Below, one piece after another: positions 46,201 to 58,149 of a DNA stretch of 64,000 nt. Origin of the DNA: Pocillopora verrucosa (taxonomy: Eukaryota; Cnidaria; Anthozoa; Scleractinia; Pocilloporidae). The notes under the pieces are model-generated. The model was not told the origin of the DNA. It worked only from the letters and a program-made list of their open reading frames with translations, and made no database searches. Where the stretch lies: positions 17,596,512 to 17,660,511 of the forward strand of contig NC_089318.1 of assembly GCF_036669915.1 (NCBI RefSeq), read 5' to 3'. The first letter of the stretch is position 1; the number at the start of each line of letters is the position of its first letter. The translations under genes were made by a program, and so were the position numbers.

Positions 46201-49200
46201 CTAACAGGAAGAGACGTACTGAATTTGACTATGGTTTTCCATGGGCATTATCAGCGTTTGAGGTTCCCTTTCATCGCGTCGGTTCACTTTTACGCAAAAG
46301 ATGACAAATGGAAGAGCGGTACTGGCCAGTAAAACACTGCCGACCAAATAAAACGCAGGCTTGTAAGAATGAAACTCATCAGCAATGAAACCTGCGAGAA
46401 AAAAAAAAGTGAAATGCTACTCGACTCACATCAACTTATCTTCGGGTTAGATGGTTAAGTCTATACTACGAACAAGGCAAAAAAGTCAAACCTCGTTCTT
46501 TATTTCAAGGTTAATTGGTATTATCAACTGAGTTGATAACGTAAACTGGCCACCGGGCGTTTCGGGCGTTAGCCCAACGTCAGAGCGACGACGAAGGGCT
46601 AACGCGCGCGACGTCAGCTTTGAAACTCACTAAGGTGGCCCAATTACGTTATCAACTAAGTTGATAATACCAAATTATCCTGTTATACTCTCCCACCGAC
46701 GCAGCACCACGGTTTCTATAGAGCCTTGCCCACTTTATTCACTCGTTCCTGATTTTCTTTAGGAGTAGCCATCCATAGTATGGGGTGTGGTCGTACGGAT
46801 GAGACTAGTGCTAAATAAGACCTTTTAAGTGACTGTTACAAACCGGCGTAACAACAACTTATCGAAGTACCTACTTGCTCATCCTTAATGCCCCAATATC
46901 AGTAGGCATATTCTCCATACTGCTATATAAACATTTGCTACGATGCTGACAAGGAGAATTTGTTTGAAAATCAAGAGCTTTTTTTAATTTTGTGATCAGT
47001 TCATTTAGTTTTTCTTTTTTTTTTGATACTGTATGTAGAGTTAGGATGCAAGTCATTCTTTGGGATGATAGATAACGACGTGAAACAGCATCGACACGTC
47101 ACAAAAAATATTCTAAAAAATATGTCAGTTTTAATCTATTAAAGTCCTAGCGATCAACTTTGTCAACAAATCTTTGTTGAGCAAATACTTGACAAAACTT
47201 ACCAATCAAAGGAGGAGAAGAAAGAACGGAGAAAGAGCTCAAAGAGTTCGCCAGGCCAAAGGCTGAGGCTCTCCTCTTTGCTTCCACGCAGTTCAAAAGT
47301 ACGACATTCATTGAAGTTAAAGTTATACCATTTCCAACGCCAAAAGAGACACTACATAAAATGAAACGAGTTTGACTATTCGCCAAAGGAAGAAGAATAA
47401 CAGATACCGCGGTGATAAGGCTGCCCACTTGAAAAATATAGCGAGGGTTGACTCGCGTTAGATCACAAACACAACCTGCTACCAGTCTTGCAATACACGA
47501 GGCTAAACCAAAGTACATCAATAACCTTGACGAACTGTCTGCTGGGAGCCCTTGTTCTTCTGCGTATTTCACCTGAGGAGAAAAAAGAAAAAGTAGCGTA
47601 GGATTTTGCGATCCTAGTTTCTTTGTTCAATTAAATAGCATGAAGCTTGGAAAATCAAGAAAAACTCGGAGAATTGACAGTGGATCGTCCATGAAGCACC
47701 TAAGATAACATGGAACATGAGAGATCTTCAAAACAAACTTAACTATTTAACGGTAATTAACCCCTGCTGAAGAGTGAAACTAACTGCTCCTCGCAGCAAC
47801 CCTGCTTAATAAAATATTAAGGTCGTGAGAATGAAGAAAATGATCGCTGACTTGAGGTACTTTTGACTTTTAAACAAATTCTCTTTAACACTGCCATAGG
47901 AAATGAATGGCGAACAGTGTAAACGAAGTACACTGATGATCGGTTGTAAACAGTAACTCGAGACCTTACACCATCTTCCGCCAGTTTTTCTCCAATTTTA
48001 ACAGTTGATAAAGAATATAAACTTTATCCCTGCAATTTGAAGGCAAGAACAACCGGCAGAAACAGGTTGTTTAGTGCCAATTAAGGCATCCATTTATTAG
48101 GCAGTGTCTCACGGTCATAGCTTGAAAACAGGCCCTCAATATTAACGCTTCGGTACAACTCGCGGCGTTTCTTCGCCAGTAGGAAGGTATGAGGCCATGA
48201 ACAACGCAAGCAAGCAAGAGAGATCTGCAAGGGGTGTACTGATAACTAGTACCAGACCCCCGGCAAAGGTCTCCCTAACTCGTCTAAAATCTTTCCGCAG
48301 GTCCAGAAAGGCGTGTCCTGCAGCGCTAAGAGTCACGAGAGCCTGCTTTGCACTTACCAAGTGAGTTCGAGTAGGTGACTGTCCGAAGCGATCTAACGCA
48401 AATGTCAATGCAAAGACGGTAAACGTCGGCACTCGCCAGACAGAACAGTCCACCAGCTTTGTTTGTGTCCTTTCATTGAATTTCTCTTGTTGCAATTGTA
48501 TCGTTGCGTTATTTGATTCATTTTCCTGCACATTAGGATCATATGCCAGTGCTGGAATCCCCGTTACAAATACAGTTCCAGCCAGGAATCTTAAAGTTTT
48601 TTCTAAACCGAACCTATCCAGTAAACTTTCGGTTAGCGGTGCAAACACAAATAGACCCATTCCAGCAGCAGATGTTAGTATCCCTGTAGCAAATGGCTTC
48701 CTTTTGCAGAAATATTTTGAAACAATTAAGAAATTTGATACACGAACACAGCAGATACCGAACCCAACAAACAAGCTGTAAGTCAAATAGTAGACGAAGG
48801 CACTTTTGGCAAATGATGCTAAAACAAGTCCAACTGTTGAAGACAGCACCCCAAGCATGGTGACGAAGCGGCAGCTAAATTTCTCTGATAGACGACCAGC
48901 CACAGGACTGGAAAAAAGTAAAAGAAAGTATGCTAAGGAACTGATCCAAGCTGAAAGGCAACAGAAGGTGATAATAAGTCACAAAATGTTCTAACTCACA
49001 ATTCAAACCTTCGTTTATCAAAGATAAGACATATAAGGAATAATAGCAATGGGGAGGAATACACAAGATGTTAGTTGACCCCTTACACCCTAACACCAGA
49101 ATGCATATTCTCCATACTGCTCTTTATACATTTCCTATGGAGCTAGCAAGGAGAATTTATTTAATGATCAAGAGCTTTTTTTAAGTTGCTGACCTTAGTG

Positions 49201-52200
49201 TGTAATGCTAGTCACCCTTATGGGTCAAAGGATTTTAAAAAATTTCTTAAACTCAGAAGAAAAAAATGAAGCCAATACTAGCCACACAAAAAGTGCAATG
49301 TTCAAACTGATGTGAAATTAAATTATTTTCCGTTGATGAAACATAGAATTGACTTATAAATGGTTACCACTCTAGACTCTAGATTGAAAAAAATGTAAAA
49401 CTCGGGCATGCAAAAATATTTACAAGGTGTAAAAAGACACTACAATTCTCTCAGGATTTTAAAATCACCAATTTTGTGCTTTAGTTATTTGGCACAAAAA
49501 CACTTCAACCTTCATTATTATATTTTAATAAGCAGTTTTGCATTTTGACCACACTGAGGTTTTTGGTTATTTTTTAAAATAATTTATTTTATGATTTAGT
49601 TATTTAGCAAGTAGCCTCACTTCCTCACTTTCTTTTAGGTTAATTGACAAGAGAAATAACCAAATTGTAAATTAGGTCATTTAAAAGACAACCAGAAACA
49701 TTGCTGTGTTTATTTGCTAGTTAACCAAACTGCAAAATTGGTTATTTAAAAAATACCCAAAAAGTACATTAATCTCTTAATTTGCCAAACAACCAAATTG
49801 TAAAATTGGTTATGGTATTTGCTAAAAAACCAAAAAGGTCATTAACGTCTTCATTTGCCAAACAACCAAATTGCAAAATTGGTTATGTAGCAAATAACCA
49901 TTGTTTTCTTGGATATTTATGAAATAACCAATTTTGCAATTTGGTCATTTGGCAAATAAACACATTAATGTTTCTGATTATTTTTTGAATAACCAATTTT
50001 ATGATTTGGTCATTTGGCAAATAAAGACATGAATGTACTCTTTTGCTGTTTTTGAAATAACTATTTTGCATTTTGGTTATTTCTGAAATAACCAATTAGT
50101 TTTGTGTTTTGGTTATTAACTGGCAATTATAACCACATAAATGTTTTTGGTTATTTTTGGCAAATAACTACAAGTATGTTTTTGATCATTTTTTAAATAA
50201 CCTGTTTTTGTGTTTTCAGGTTGCCTAGGAAACAAATACATTAGCCTTTTCTTAACTTAGAAATAACCACAATAACCTTTTTTCTTATTTAGGAAATAAT
50301 TGATTTTGCATTTTTGGTTATTTAGAAATGAAAAAAAAAATAGAACATGATTACAAAGTAGAACCCCACTGACTCAAACTCACTAAACTTGAATCCCCCA
50401 ATAACAAGAAGATCTGATCTCTTTTGACCCCATTTTTTGGTCAAGCACTATCAGCTAACTCTAGCCCCCCTCTCAACTCTAATCAATTTCGTTTCCCTTG
50501 GGAGTTTGAGTTGGTGGGGTTCTAATGGCTTTACTTTTTACCACTTTATCCTGAGTGAAACTTGAAATGAGACTTATAAATTACATATTAGAGTGAGTTT
50601 CACTACTTCTGGACTTCAGCCCTTAAAGCAGGCCTAAGGAAAGGGTGTTAACAATCAGGGTTTGAGCCAGGCCGCGCCATTGCGCCAATCCCGCACTGCA
50701 ATTGAAATTGTCCCTTAAAAAAACGGTCAAGGCGACAATTTGTCCCCTTCAAAATTAAGGGAAAAAACTCGAAAGGAAGCACACACGAAGAGTTTTATCT
50801 CGGTTCAGAAATTGCAAGCTAAAACAGAACGTGGAAAGTATATTTTCTTGCACGTTTAAGGTTCATTCTAAAGTCACGTTTCAGTCACACTTTATTGAAC
50901 ACGTACGTCTCATGCTCAACCAAGCATGGTGAACGCACGTGGCAATCTTTACTACGCTTTTCACAAACATGCGAACTCAAAAGTTCAAAAGCCGCCTTCA
51001 CAATTACGTTTTTCGCTGCCCTCAATCATAATTACGATCACAAGCAACGAACCTTGAAACACAGAAACACACGAAACGGATTGAAATCCACCAATGACAA
51101 ATCACAAACCATGACCTTTTGAACCTGTGAAAGTAAAATTTTGTTTCCTTAGAGTTCCGTTAAGATGATTGACGGCAGCGACAAAACCCAATCGTCAGTT
51201 GGCTTTTGAACTTCAAAATTCGCATGTTTGTGAAAAGCGCAGTAACATGTCACATCGAAAACGTGTTCGAACATTAGAAAGCTTTTTCGCTCGGAATCGA
51301 AGCCAGAGTGAATCAGAGAAAAATGATACAGAAGAAGAACAGTGTATTAATCAGGAAGAAACGAATGAGGATCGAAGGAAACCGAAAAAATCACGAACTT
51401 TCCTGAAAACTTGGTTGCGAGATCACACATGGTTGCGCTATGAAAAAGAGGCAATGTTCTGCTATTTTTGTCGGAAATCTAAGAAGACAAACCCCTTTGC
51501 AACGGCAGAAGGGTGTACAAATTTTAGAACCTCAACTCTGCAGCAACTCTTTTCCACAGCCCTTGATGTTTGGGCTAGAACCAACTGAAGAATTGTACAT
51601 TTACGTTTACCAGTGATTAAGAAAGGAATTGAAGTTTACGAGGCGATGCCGGAACGAGATTCTGCTGTGTAATGTTTTGAAGTATAAAGCATAGTCATTG
51701 ATCCTCTGTTTACATATGAAAAATAAAAATAAATTTGACATCAATAACATAACTTTTCTTTTTTGTATCACTTTTCTTGTATTACAAGTCTTACAAGGAT
51801 CAGGTAAAAAAAATGTTTTTGTCGGCTTGCCTGTATGAATGTAAAAAAAGAAAAAGGCCGAATAAAAATTAATTTGTCTGTCCCCCTAAAGATGAAAATG
51901 TCCTCCAAAATTTTTGCTAAGGGGACAAATTGTCCCCCAGTGATCAAATACTAGCTCAAACCCTGAGTTAATAATGCCATTATTTGGTCTATAAAAGGGT
52001 CAAGATATATTCTTTGGGAAGGTCATCCACTGAAGGACAAAATGTGAGAAAATCCAGCACATCTTATGTCACACGGTACAAAGTCATTCCTCTACTAGCC
52101 AATAGTCCATGCCATCCCAGATATTTCAAAGGGATATTTTGTGAACCTCCACTGATATTGTCATTTATAGTTCAATTGAGGGATCATTTAAGGTACCGAG

Positions 52201-52597
52201 GTCAAGTGTAGAGCTCTACAGTCTATTACTTCTGAAAATTACGCACGAATAGAGCTAAAAAGAGAAGAAAAAAGTGGGTTTTATGCCATGTAGCTAGCCG
52301 GATGTCGACCCAAGCTCGTTGGCGATCAAAGGTTGATGTCAAATTGATAACATCACTAGAAGGTCAACAGTTCTGTATCAAAACAAGATTTAAAATAATG
52401 TTACCTATATCTTGTCGTTTTGAGTGAAAGCGTTCCATGATGACCGGAAAAAGGACTCCAAAGCTCAAAATAAGGCCCATGTTCCCCGCTTGGCAGACAA
52501 AGGCGCAAGCACACACAAGATATGACCAGCCACTATCTTGTTGGCGTTTAGGCCGATTTGGACCTCTTTGATTAAAGCAAATCATCTTTCGGTACAT
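46201..52597 (-). CDS. Second monocarboxylate-transporter-like protein (SLC16 family), four exons
   Basis: Minus-strand exons: 52597-52405, 48950-48358, 47572-47203, 46391-46201 (stop TAG); phases 1, 0, 1; 1347 nt, 448 aa. Exon 3 is 370 nt and exon 2 is 593 nt, against 370 and 596 in the plus-strand copy at 35384-39188, so the two are duplicates. QDSGWSYLVC near residues 20-29 fits the DGGWGW-type MCT motif better than the first copy does. SPVAGRLSEKFSCR is the MFS loop, then a charged loop (DPNVQENESNN to VDCSVWRVPTF), THLVKYAEEQGL and RRASAFGLANSL in the second half. The start is the ATG at 52597. Intron 1 (3.45 kb) carries an AT-rich repeat tract and a hAT-like element. Substrate unknown. 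Confidence 0.87.
46515..46720. repeat. Family C foldback pair
   Basis: TTGGTATTATCAACTGAGTT at 46515 is mirrored by the sequence ending at 46675 (AAGTTGATAATACCAA), with GGCCACC / GGTGGCC inside, so two family C halves sit head to head. CGACGCAGCACCACGGTTTC follows. In the last intron of the second SLC16-like gene. Confidence 0.7.
46889..47040. repeat. Family B element, diverged
   Basis: GGCATATTCTCCATACTGC and AAGGAGAATTTGTTTGAAAA match the family B interior. Last intron of the second SLC16-like gene. Confidence 0.6.
49080..49236. repeat. Family B element
   Basis: ACACCCTAACACCAGAATGC at the left, ATGGGTCAAAGGATT at the right, GCATATTCTCCATACTGCTC inside. Intron 1 of the second SLC16-like gene. 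Confidence 0.65.
49440..50340. repeat. Degenerate AT-rich repeat tract built on AACCAAATTGCAAAATTGGTT
   Basis: Some 900 bases in which AATTGGTTATTT, GGCAAATAACC and their inverses recur about a dozen times at irregular 50-70 base spacing, often as small palindromes (AACCAAATTGCAAAATTGGT, 49863 on). No coding potential. Function unknown; looks like an expanded foldback or satellite-like tract in an intron. Confidence 0.75.
50655..51966 (+). mobile_element. hAT-like element, 1312 bp, with TIRs and 8-bp target duplication
   Basis: Both ends carry TCAGGGTTTGAGC (13 bp) as inverted terminal repeats, extending to 16 bp with one mismatch. The outside 8-mers are GTTAACAA (50647-50654) and GTTAATAA (51967-51974), a target-site duplication with one mismatch. 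8-bp duplications and CAGGG-type ends are typical of hAT elements. Subterminal ACAATTTGTCCCC occurs inverted near both ends (50740 and 51930). The element encodes only a zinc-finger ORF, no transposase catalytic domain, so it is non-autonomous. It lies in intron 1 of the second SLC16-like gene. Confidence 0.85.
51247..51588 (+). CDS. TTF-type zinc-finger protein fragment encoded in the hAT-like element
   Basis: 113 aa from the first ATG in frame. Residues 47-51 are basic (KPKKS), a possible nuclear signal. Residues 53-100 fit the TTF-type finger found at the N-terminus of some hAT transposase-like proteins: WLRDHTWLRYE, then FC72-x-x-C75, then F84 and C90-x-x-F. The usual following hAT catalytic and dimerisation regions are absent; the frame ends 13 residues after the finger. 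The ORF is intact and AATAAA motifs lie about 140 bases downstream, so a short transcript is possible. It may be a remnant of a transposase gene or a selfish DNA-binding product. Confidence 0.65.
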   Translation: MSHRKRVRTLESFFARNRSQSESEKNDTEEEQCINQEETNEDRRKPKKSRTFLKTWLRDHTWLRYEKEAMFCYFCRKSKKTNPFATAEGCTNFRTSTLQQLFSTALDVWARTN

Positions 52598-53549
52598 CAC
52601 CCTGAAGAGAATAACATGAGTATTCTACGCTAGAGAATACTGAATCAATTGGGGGAAATTGCTCCGTCGTTGTTTTATTTCAGCTTTAATGGGATAGGCC
52701 GCTGTCATTTGCTCTTGAAGGCGCAGGGACACGTCGCCGGTGAAAAGAAGCTAAACAGGAATTTTTTTGAGCTTCCAGTGCGTTTGATAGAACGGTGTGC
52801 TTTCAAGCTAACGTGCATTTAGGATGAACCAGATGAACTAAAGATAACAGTTCCTATAAAGACTTCTCTAACGCGGACGATCAGTCTACACGATCAAACT
52901 TTTTAAAAGCTATTTGGCAAGTTGTCATAAAAGCTGGGTACTCAGCCGACATCATCGCCACAAGAGAATTCGAAGTATGCAATCGAAACATTGTGATTAG
53001 GCCTTTCCCGATTGTGCCCATAAATTCTGGATGATGACTCACTGTTATTCCTAAGAGTCGCTCAAAAGAACTGCCAAAAATTCAAAAAGTTGCTATCTAT
53101 CTTTTTTGCGGATACTTTTTATATACACTTTAAATTAAAACCTTTATTTTCCGTTCGTCACAATCGGTCAAGAAAAACGGCTTGAAATTTTAATTAGTTG
53201 CTCACTACTATGGCGAAACTTACGGGTACTCTTAAGTCTAACGAAACAAAACACATAGTTCATTGGCTTCTTGCTGAAAGTCATTTTAGTCGATTTTCCT
53301 TTATAATATTAGATAAGGATCGCAATAGGCAAGGGCCTGAGAAACGTTGTCAAGTGACAGATAATGTTCAAAAGATTGATGAACATTCAAGAAATTCGCA
53401 TAAATTTAAGTTTTCTATGAAATCCTTGCCTTTCTCGTGCTTATTATGCGCTCTAAACCTATATTGGTTTGATCCTAGATGGTTTGATCATTAGTAGGGA
53501 ATGTATTGTAATCTGGGATCGGTGTTTATTAGGAATTATTTGTTCTCAC
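52598..53549. other. Intergenic, nothing recognised
   Basis: Upstream region of the second SLC16-like gene. One open frame at 53198-53494 has no recognisable domain. Confidence 0.45.
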
Positions 53550-53975
53550 GGCGGCATTTCGAAGTTAATTCAGTTCTTTTAATAATGTGAAGTTTTTTAG
53601 TTAGGCAAATGTTGCATCGTTTGGAAATATTATTGTAGGCGCTTGTTGAAGAGATGATAGACAAGCTCATTTTGTCGTTTTCCTTGTTGCCCTTGAGTTT
53701 CCAGATGTGTTTTGCTAGTTTGGTGCAGTCAGCATAATTTCTGTTGCGGGACGATAGTTAATGTTGCGTATATCGTTGTTAGAAGGTCTTTGAATGTTCC
53801 TTCTGTTAGTGCGATGTAGTTCTTTCTTATGTTGTCCTTGTCTGTGGTCACGTTGGCTTTGTAGATTACGCTGGTGATGAGGCAGTTGTTATCTAGCGGG
53901 CATTGTTTTTTTTTTTCTGCAGTTGAATCCGTTTTGCGCAAGCACTGAAACATGGAACGACCTAAAACCACCTAA
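53550..53975 (-). mobile_element. Penelope-like retroelement remnant, GIY-YIG endonuclease region
   Basis: Minus-strand frames give CPLDNNCLITSVIYKANVTT followed by NYIALTEGTFKDLL, then, after a frameshift, KLAKHIWKLKGNK and KRCNICLTKKL. This is the order of the cysteine motif and GIY-YIG endonuclease of Penelope-like elements. Stops and at least one frameshift make it non-functional. Confidence 0.75.
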
Positions 53976-54909
53976 AACCACCTACAACCTCCTACAAATA
54001 CCTCAAAATTTTCAACAACCACCTCAAAAACTCCTACAGCCACTCGCAAACAATCTAAAACTATCTAAACCAAGGCATAAATGTCTAAAATAAGGCAGAA
54101 GTTTTGCCACACGTTTCATTTGATTACGTAATGGTCCAAGGTAGGGTTTTTCTCCATTTATAATCTCAGCAGGAGCAAAACGTGAATCACCATTACGTAA
54201 GAGGCACCACACGTGCAACTGCATGCTGTATGAATGCCATGCCAGCACGAAGACGTTCGTGCCGAAGGAAGATCCCGAAGGTAAGCACAGTTCGCTTAAA
54301 AATATTTTAATGAACATTCTAATTCATCCTTTTTCTAGACGTGAGCCAAAACGTCTGCTGGTACCCAGGGTAGAAAAAACCGAGTCAAGTGAGTCTTTTG
54401 ACTACGACTTTATTTTACTTAATTATTTTTTGTAACTTGATGGTTCATTTTGTAAAGCTCTTTAAGTCTTCTGCTACTGAAGGAATATAAAATATCTCGC
54501 ATTTCATTTCGTGAGATAGTTGATTATACAAGGGACCAGGGAGAGTAAGATTTCAGGGGGAGGTGGAGGTTTTGTTCGATTCTTGTATTTCATGTACGTG
54601 TCATGTTGTCGTCTCGCCTTATTTCAGACATACATGCCTTGTTTTAGATACTTATAGGCGGCCGTCACCACCAAAAATACAAGGTGACAAATAGATCAGC
54701 AAATACAAAGCTGGTCTAAAGATCAGCTGCAGGACATCATAGCTACTAAAGGAATGGCATGGTCAAATTATAGACGGTTTAGTTTTCCTTCATGAAACAG
54801 AACATCCTAAACATGAATAGTTAAGCCAAATGATAAACGGTCTAGAAATTGAAATTGCAAATGGACTAGCTCAATTACAAATAGCTTAGCACTCATTTGC
54901 AATACAGTA

Positions 54910-55149
54910 CACAAACGGTGTAGCGTTGCGTCAAATGGCTCAGGGTTATGTCGAGTAACACAGCGTAAGCACAAACGGTGTAGCGTTGCGTCAAATAGCT
55001 CAGCGTAATGTCGAATGGTACAGCGTACACACAAATGGTGTAGCGTTGCGTGAAATGGCTCAGCGTAATGTCGAATGGTACAGCGTACATACAAACAGTG
55101 TAGCGCTGCGTGAAATGGCTCGGCGTAATGTCGTATGGTACAGCGTACA
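54910..55149. repeat. 60-bp tandem repeat, four units, built of 20-bp subrepeats
   Basis: Units start at 54910, 54970, 55030 and 55090 with no indel. Inside each unit, three 20-bp subunits share AAxxGxxxAGCGT (for example GGTGTAGCGT, GGCTCAGCGT, GGTACAGCGT). Diverged 20-bp subunits can be followed upstream to about 54840. Because 60 is a multiple of three several frames stay open on both strands, giving spurious repetitive ORFs. Confidence 0.93.
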
Positions 55150-55543
55150 CACGTCTTTGCAGAACATCAGACGCTCCAGCTGGACATTAACTTGCTTTGC
55201 ATTACACGAAATATTTCGATGTTGTGGGGAATTGTCGAGCTTGCTTATGGCGTGACGTGAAGACAATCTCGCCGAAACCACCAAAAGTACAAACCTCAAA
55301 TAGAACAGCGATCTGCTGAGGGGGCATGACGTCATCGAATGCGATGACTGTCGCGAAACCACCACATGGTGTAGTCGCTGTGTTGAAGAGTCTTCACCTC
55401 GCCTTGCCGTAAAGCAGAGCCAATTCGATAAGTTTCTCCAATTTTTTTTTCCTGCCGATACTGCATTTATTAGCTGTAGTTCATGAAAGCGTTAATTTAA
55501 ATAGCAACGAGACTGGATTCTATCACTGTTTGCCGGTGTCACA

Positions 55544-55609
55544 GCGGATTTGGACCCCCCGCGGATTTGGATCCCCGGTCCAAATCCGCTAGCGGATATG
55601 GACCCCCCT
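55544..55609. repeat. Short repeat of GCGGATTTGGACCCCC with foldback
   Basis: GCGGATTTGGACCCCC, GCGGATTTGGATCCCC and GCGGATATGGACCCCC occur in a row, with an inverted copy (GGTCCAAATCCGC) between them. Confidence 0.7.
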
Positions 55610-56164
55610 ATCAAACTTTCTTATTAAGCATCGTTTGTATCATATTTGGTAACTAATTCTATTTGCAAGCTTTTTGTCGATGTTCTTTTCAATGACAACA
55701 CAACATACCTCAACTAAAATAAAGAAAAACAGCCATTTCGTTCCAATTCTGTCGCTGTTAATACAGCGAGTCGTACAGTTTACACAAGAATTAAACATGA
55801 ACAAACTATTGCATTCGAACTATTCAAATTGTTACTCTAAATCTGATGCGAATCAACATTGGTATGAAACGTCATCACAATAGTAGAGACTACTGTGTCC
55901 AGTCACAAAAATGACCCGGTCTGATTTTCTAATTAAATAACATAAAACAGTTTTTGAATAAATTGCTCTTACTGTGAGTCGTTCGTAAAGCCTATGATAA
56001 GTAAAAATGTTTCTACTCTGAACTATTGGAACTCTTAGCTTATTTTCAAATACAAATCAACTTAAGTGTCCACGTCTTAACAAAAGTGGAGACTATTATA
56101 TCGAACTCAATCTTATTTTCAAATTTTAACGATTATTAACTGTCGAGGGATCCGAAATAACACC

Positions 56165-56952
56165 TTAACAATTACGAAGACGTTTAGAGTCTGGCGGTCT
56201 GCAGACAGTGCAGAGCCACTCGCCCTCCGGGACAGTCTTAAGTCCCTCGCAGCTCATGTACAACCATTCCTCGCACAACTCGCACTGTACCATGTAGTCC
56301 GAACACTTGGGCATTGAACAATAACAAAATAAATTGAGGTCATAAGTTTTTCTCTCATTGAATCTAGCAGTGATCGACTGTCGTGGAAAAGGTTCAACCG
56401 ACCCTTCTCCAAACATTGAACTTGCGCATTTTCCCTTAGTCAAAAGAAATATCCGACGGGTCATTTCCAGCTGCCAGTTCGTATGCATTGGCGATGGCAA
56501 ACAAGCCACAGCCCACCTCTTCCTGTTGTATTTGTGCAAACGGCAGTTCCACAACAAGGGTCCTGTCCGTGACCAAGGTTTGGTAACATTCAGCCAGCTG
56601 TATTTCCATCGATGACGTAAGCTTCTTCCTGGACGAACTGTCGTAAACCCGCAAATGTTCACTGATCGACGTTGAACAAACCCAATGATTTTTTCCAGTG
56701 TGGTGAATTTGAACAGATTCTTCAGAAACAACAGTAAAGGATGTTTGGCACAGCAGCGTATCGTGCCAGCCACCAATGTTCGGAAATTGCTTCTTTTAAA
56801 ATGTTTTGTGATTCATTGATAACGTTGTCGCCAAGGCAACCGTTGCTTAGGATGGTATTACGATCCTTTTCGAGGAGATTAACTTTAACAGACTTGGTAA
56901 GTTCTGGCGAAGTGTCTTCGTCCTCTTTGTCGGTACCAGATTTGAAAGGCAT
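56165..56952 (-). pseudogene. Decayed transposon gene: C48/Ulp1-like protease followed by PHD finger
   Basis: Read on the minus strand in two frames. The first part has NGCLGDNVINESQNILKE, then (after a frameshift near 56796) an HHTGKNHW block with the catalytic His, RVYDSS with the Asp, and QQEEVGCGLFAIANAYELA with the oxyanion Gln and nucleophile Cys. This is the layout of C48/Ulp1-like proteases carried by some DNA transposons. SFD is followed by a stop where related sequences have Gln, then a second frameshift leads to a PHD-type finger CYCSMPKC ... CELCEEW ... WLCTVC. The finger's zinc-binding His position reads Tyr (WLYMSC), so it is probably dead. It lies directly downstream of an integrase piece on the same strand. 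Confidence 0.7.
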
Positions 56953-57045
56953 CTCTGCAGAAGTGTTCGTGTTTGGGTGTGACTGTACAGGATGATAGTA
57001 GACCTTCAGTCTTAAATGATGTTTTCAGCTCAATACCACCTTCGT

Positions 57046-57715
57046 TTAGGAGCTTCTAGAAACCCTTTGGTAACACCTTCTGATGGTATAGGGACCTGAC
57101 CATGCCCGCTCCAGTTTGCCTCCTTTTCTTACCTCTAAGTTCCTCAGCAACACGGTGTCGCCCTCCTTAAATCTTAGTGGCTGGTGCTTTACGTCGTGCG
57201 ACTTCTTTTGCCGCTCTTGTGCTTTGTCAATGTTCTGCATTGCCTGAGCCTTCATCATGACACGGACTTTCTCATTAAAAGGAGAGGGTGCTTCTCCGTC
57301 TATGTCAGAGAATGAGTTGGTGCTGCTGGGCTTTGACCTGATTTCCATCTCGATGGGTAGCACGGATGCACGGCCAAACATCAACTCGAATGGTGTGAAT
57401 TTGGTGGAGTCATTTTTACTGGTTCGATAGGCGAATAGAATGGACTTGATGTGCGCATCCCAGTCATCTTGGTTGTCGTTCACGAACTTCACAAGGGCTC
57501 TTGTTAGCGTCTGATTTAATCTATCATCAAGACCATTGGACTGCGGGTGGTACGCCGAACTGATCCTGTGGTCCGTGCCACACAACTGAAACAGCTCCTC
57601 GTTAACCCTGTTAACGAATTCTCAGTCCTGGTCAGACATCACAATTTCCGTATCTAGTGATCAGGTCGTAAAGGAAATCCGCCACACCTAGAGGACCGAT
57701 AAATGTTTGTCTATT
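57046..57715 (-). mobile_element. Gypsy/Ginger-type integrase C-terminal half, truncated
   Basis: Minus-strand frame from 57585 encodes 179 aa with SAYHPQSNGLDDRLNQTL, LFAYRTSKN, STKFTPFELMFGR and the GPYTIRR (GPY/F) motif, the C-terminal core of gypsy-type integrases. Upstream pieces ADFLYDLITRYGN and a SDQD block are visible to about 57715 but are broken by a stop. Immediately downstream lies the C48-like plus PHD region. Integrase with C48-type protease and PHD is an arrangement I associate with Ginger1-type DNA transposons; a gypsy retroelement fragment is the alternative. Terminal repeats were not found. Confidence 0.75.
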
Positions 57716-58149
57716 AGAGCAAGTCAAGTTTAAGCCAAGCTTGAACTTGACTCAAGCGAGCATAAAAAAAGAGTTATCAAGAGTTACGACAAATGGAGGA
57801 CCCGAACAATCGAGATTCCACTGAAGTGAAAATAATTAAAGCTTTCACGCGTTTCACACTTACTGTTAGCATATCTATTATTCCATGTTTCACACCTTTT
57901 TCAAGAGAATAACAAAAGACAGTTTTTCTGACTCACGCTAATTTTTCAATGAGAGTTCAACTTCAACGGCTCTTTGAACATTGCAGCAGTACGTGAGAAG
58001 TTGGATTTTGTGTGTGCCTTGGACGCCATGGTAAGAAAACTGATATCCTTGATCTGTTTTGACATTTTTCAATCAAAGTGATATCGGAATGCTTTAATTG
58101 GTGTGCCAGACGATAAGACCAACTCGGAAAAAAGGTTGCTTTGGCAAAC

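Noticed and set aside
53198..53494. 98-residue plus-strand ORF
   Set aside because: No homology recognised and no splice or regulatory context.
54024..54317. 97-residue minus-strand ORF
   Set aside because: Lies inside the transposon-rich region; may be a piece of an element, but no motif could be identified.
54893..55365. Several repetitive ORFs on both strands
   Set aside because: They arise because the 60-bp repeat period is a multiple of three; no domain, no codon signal.
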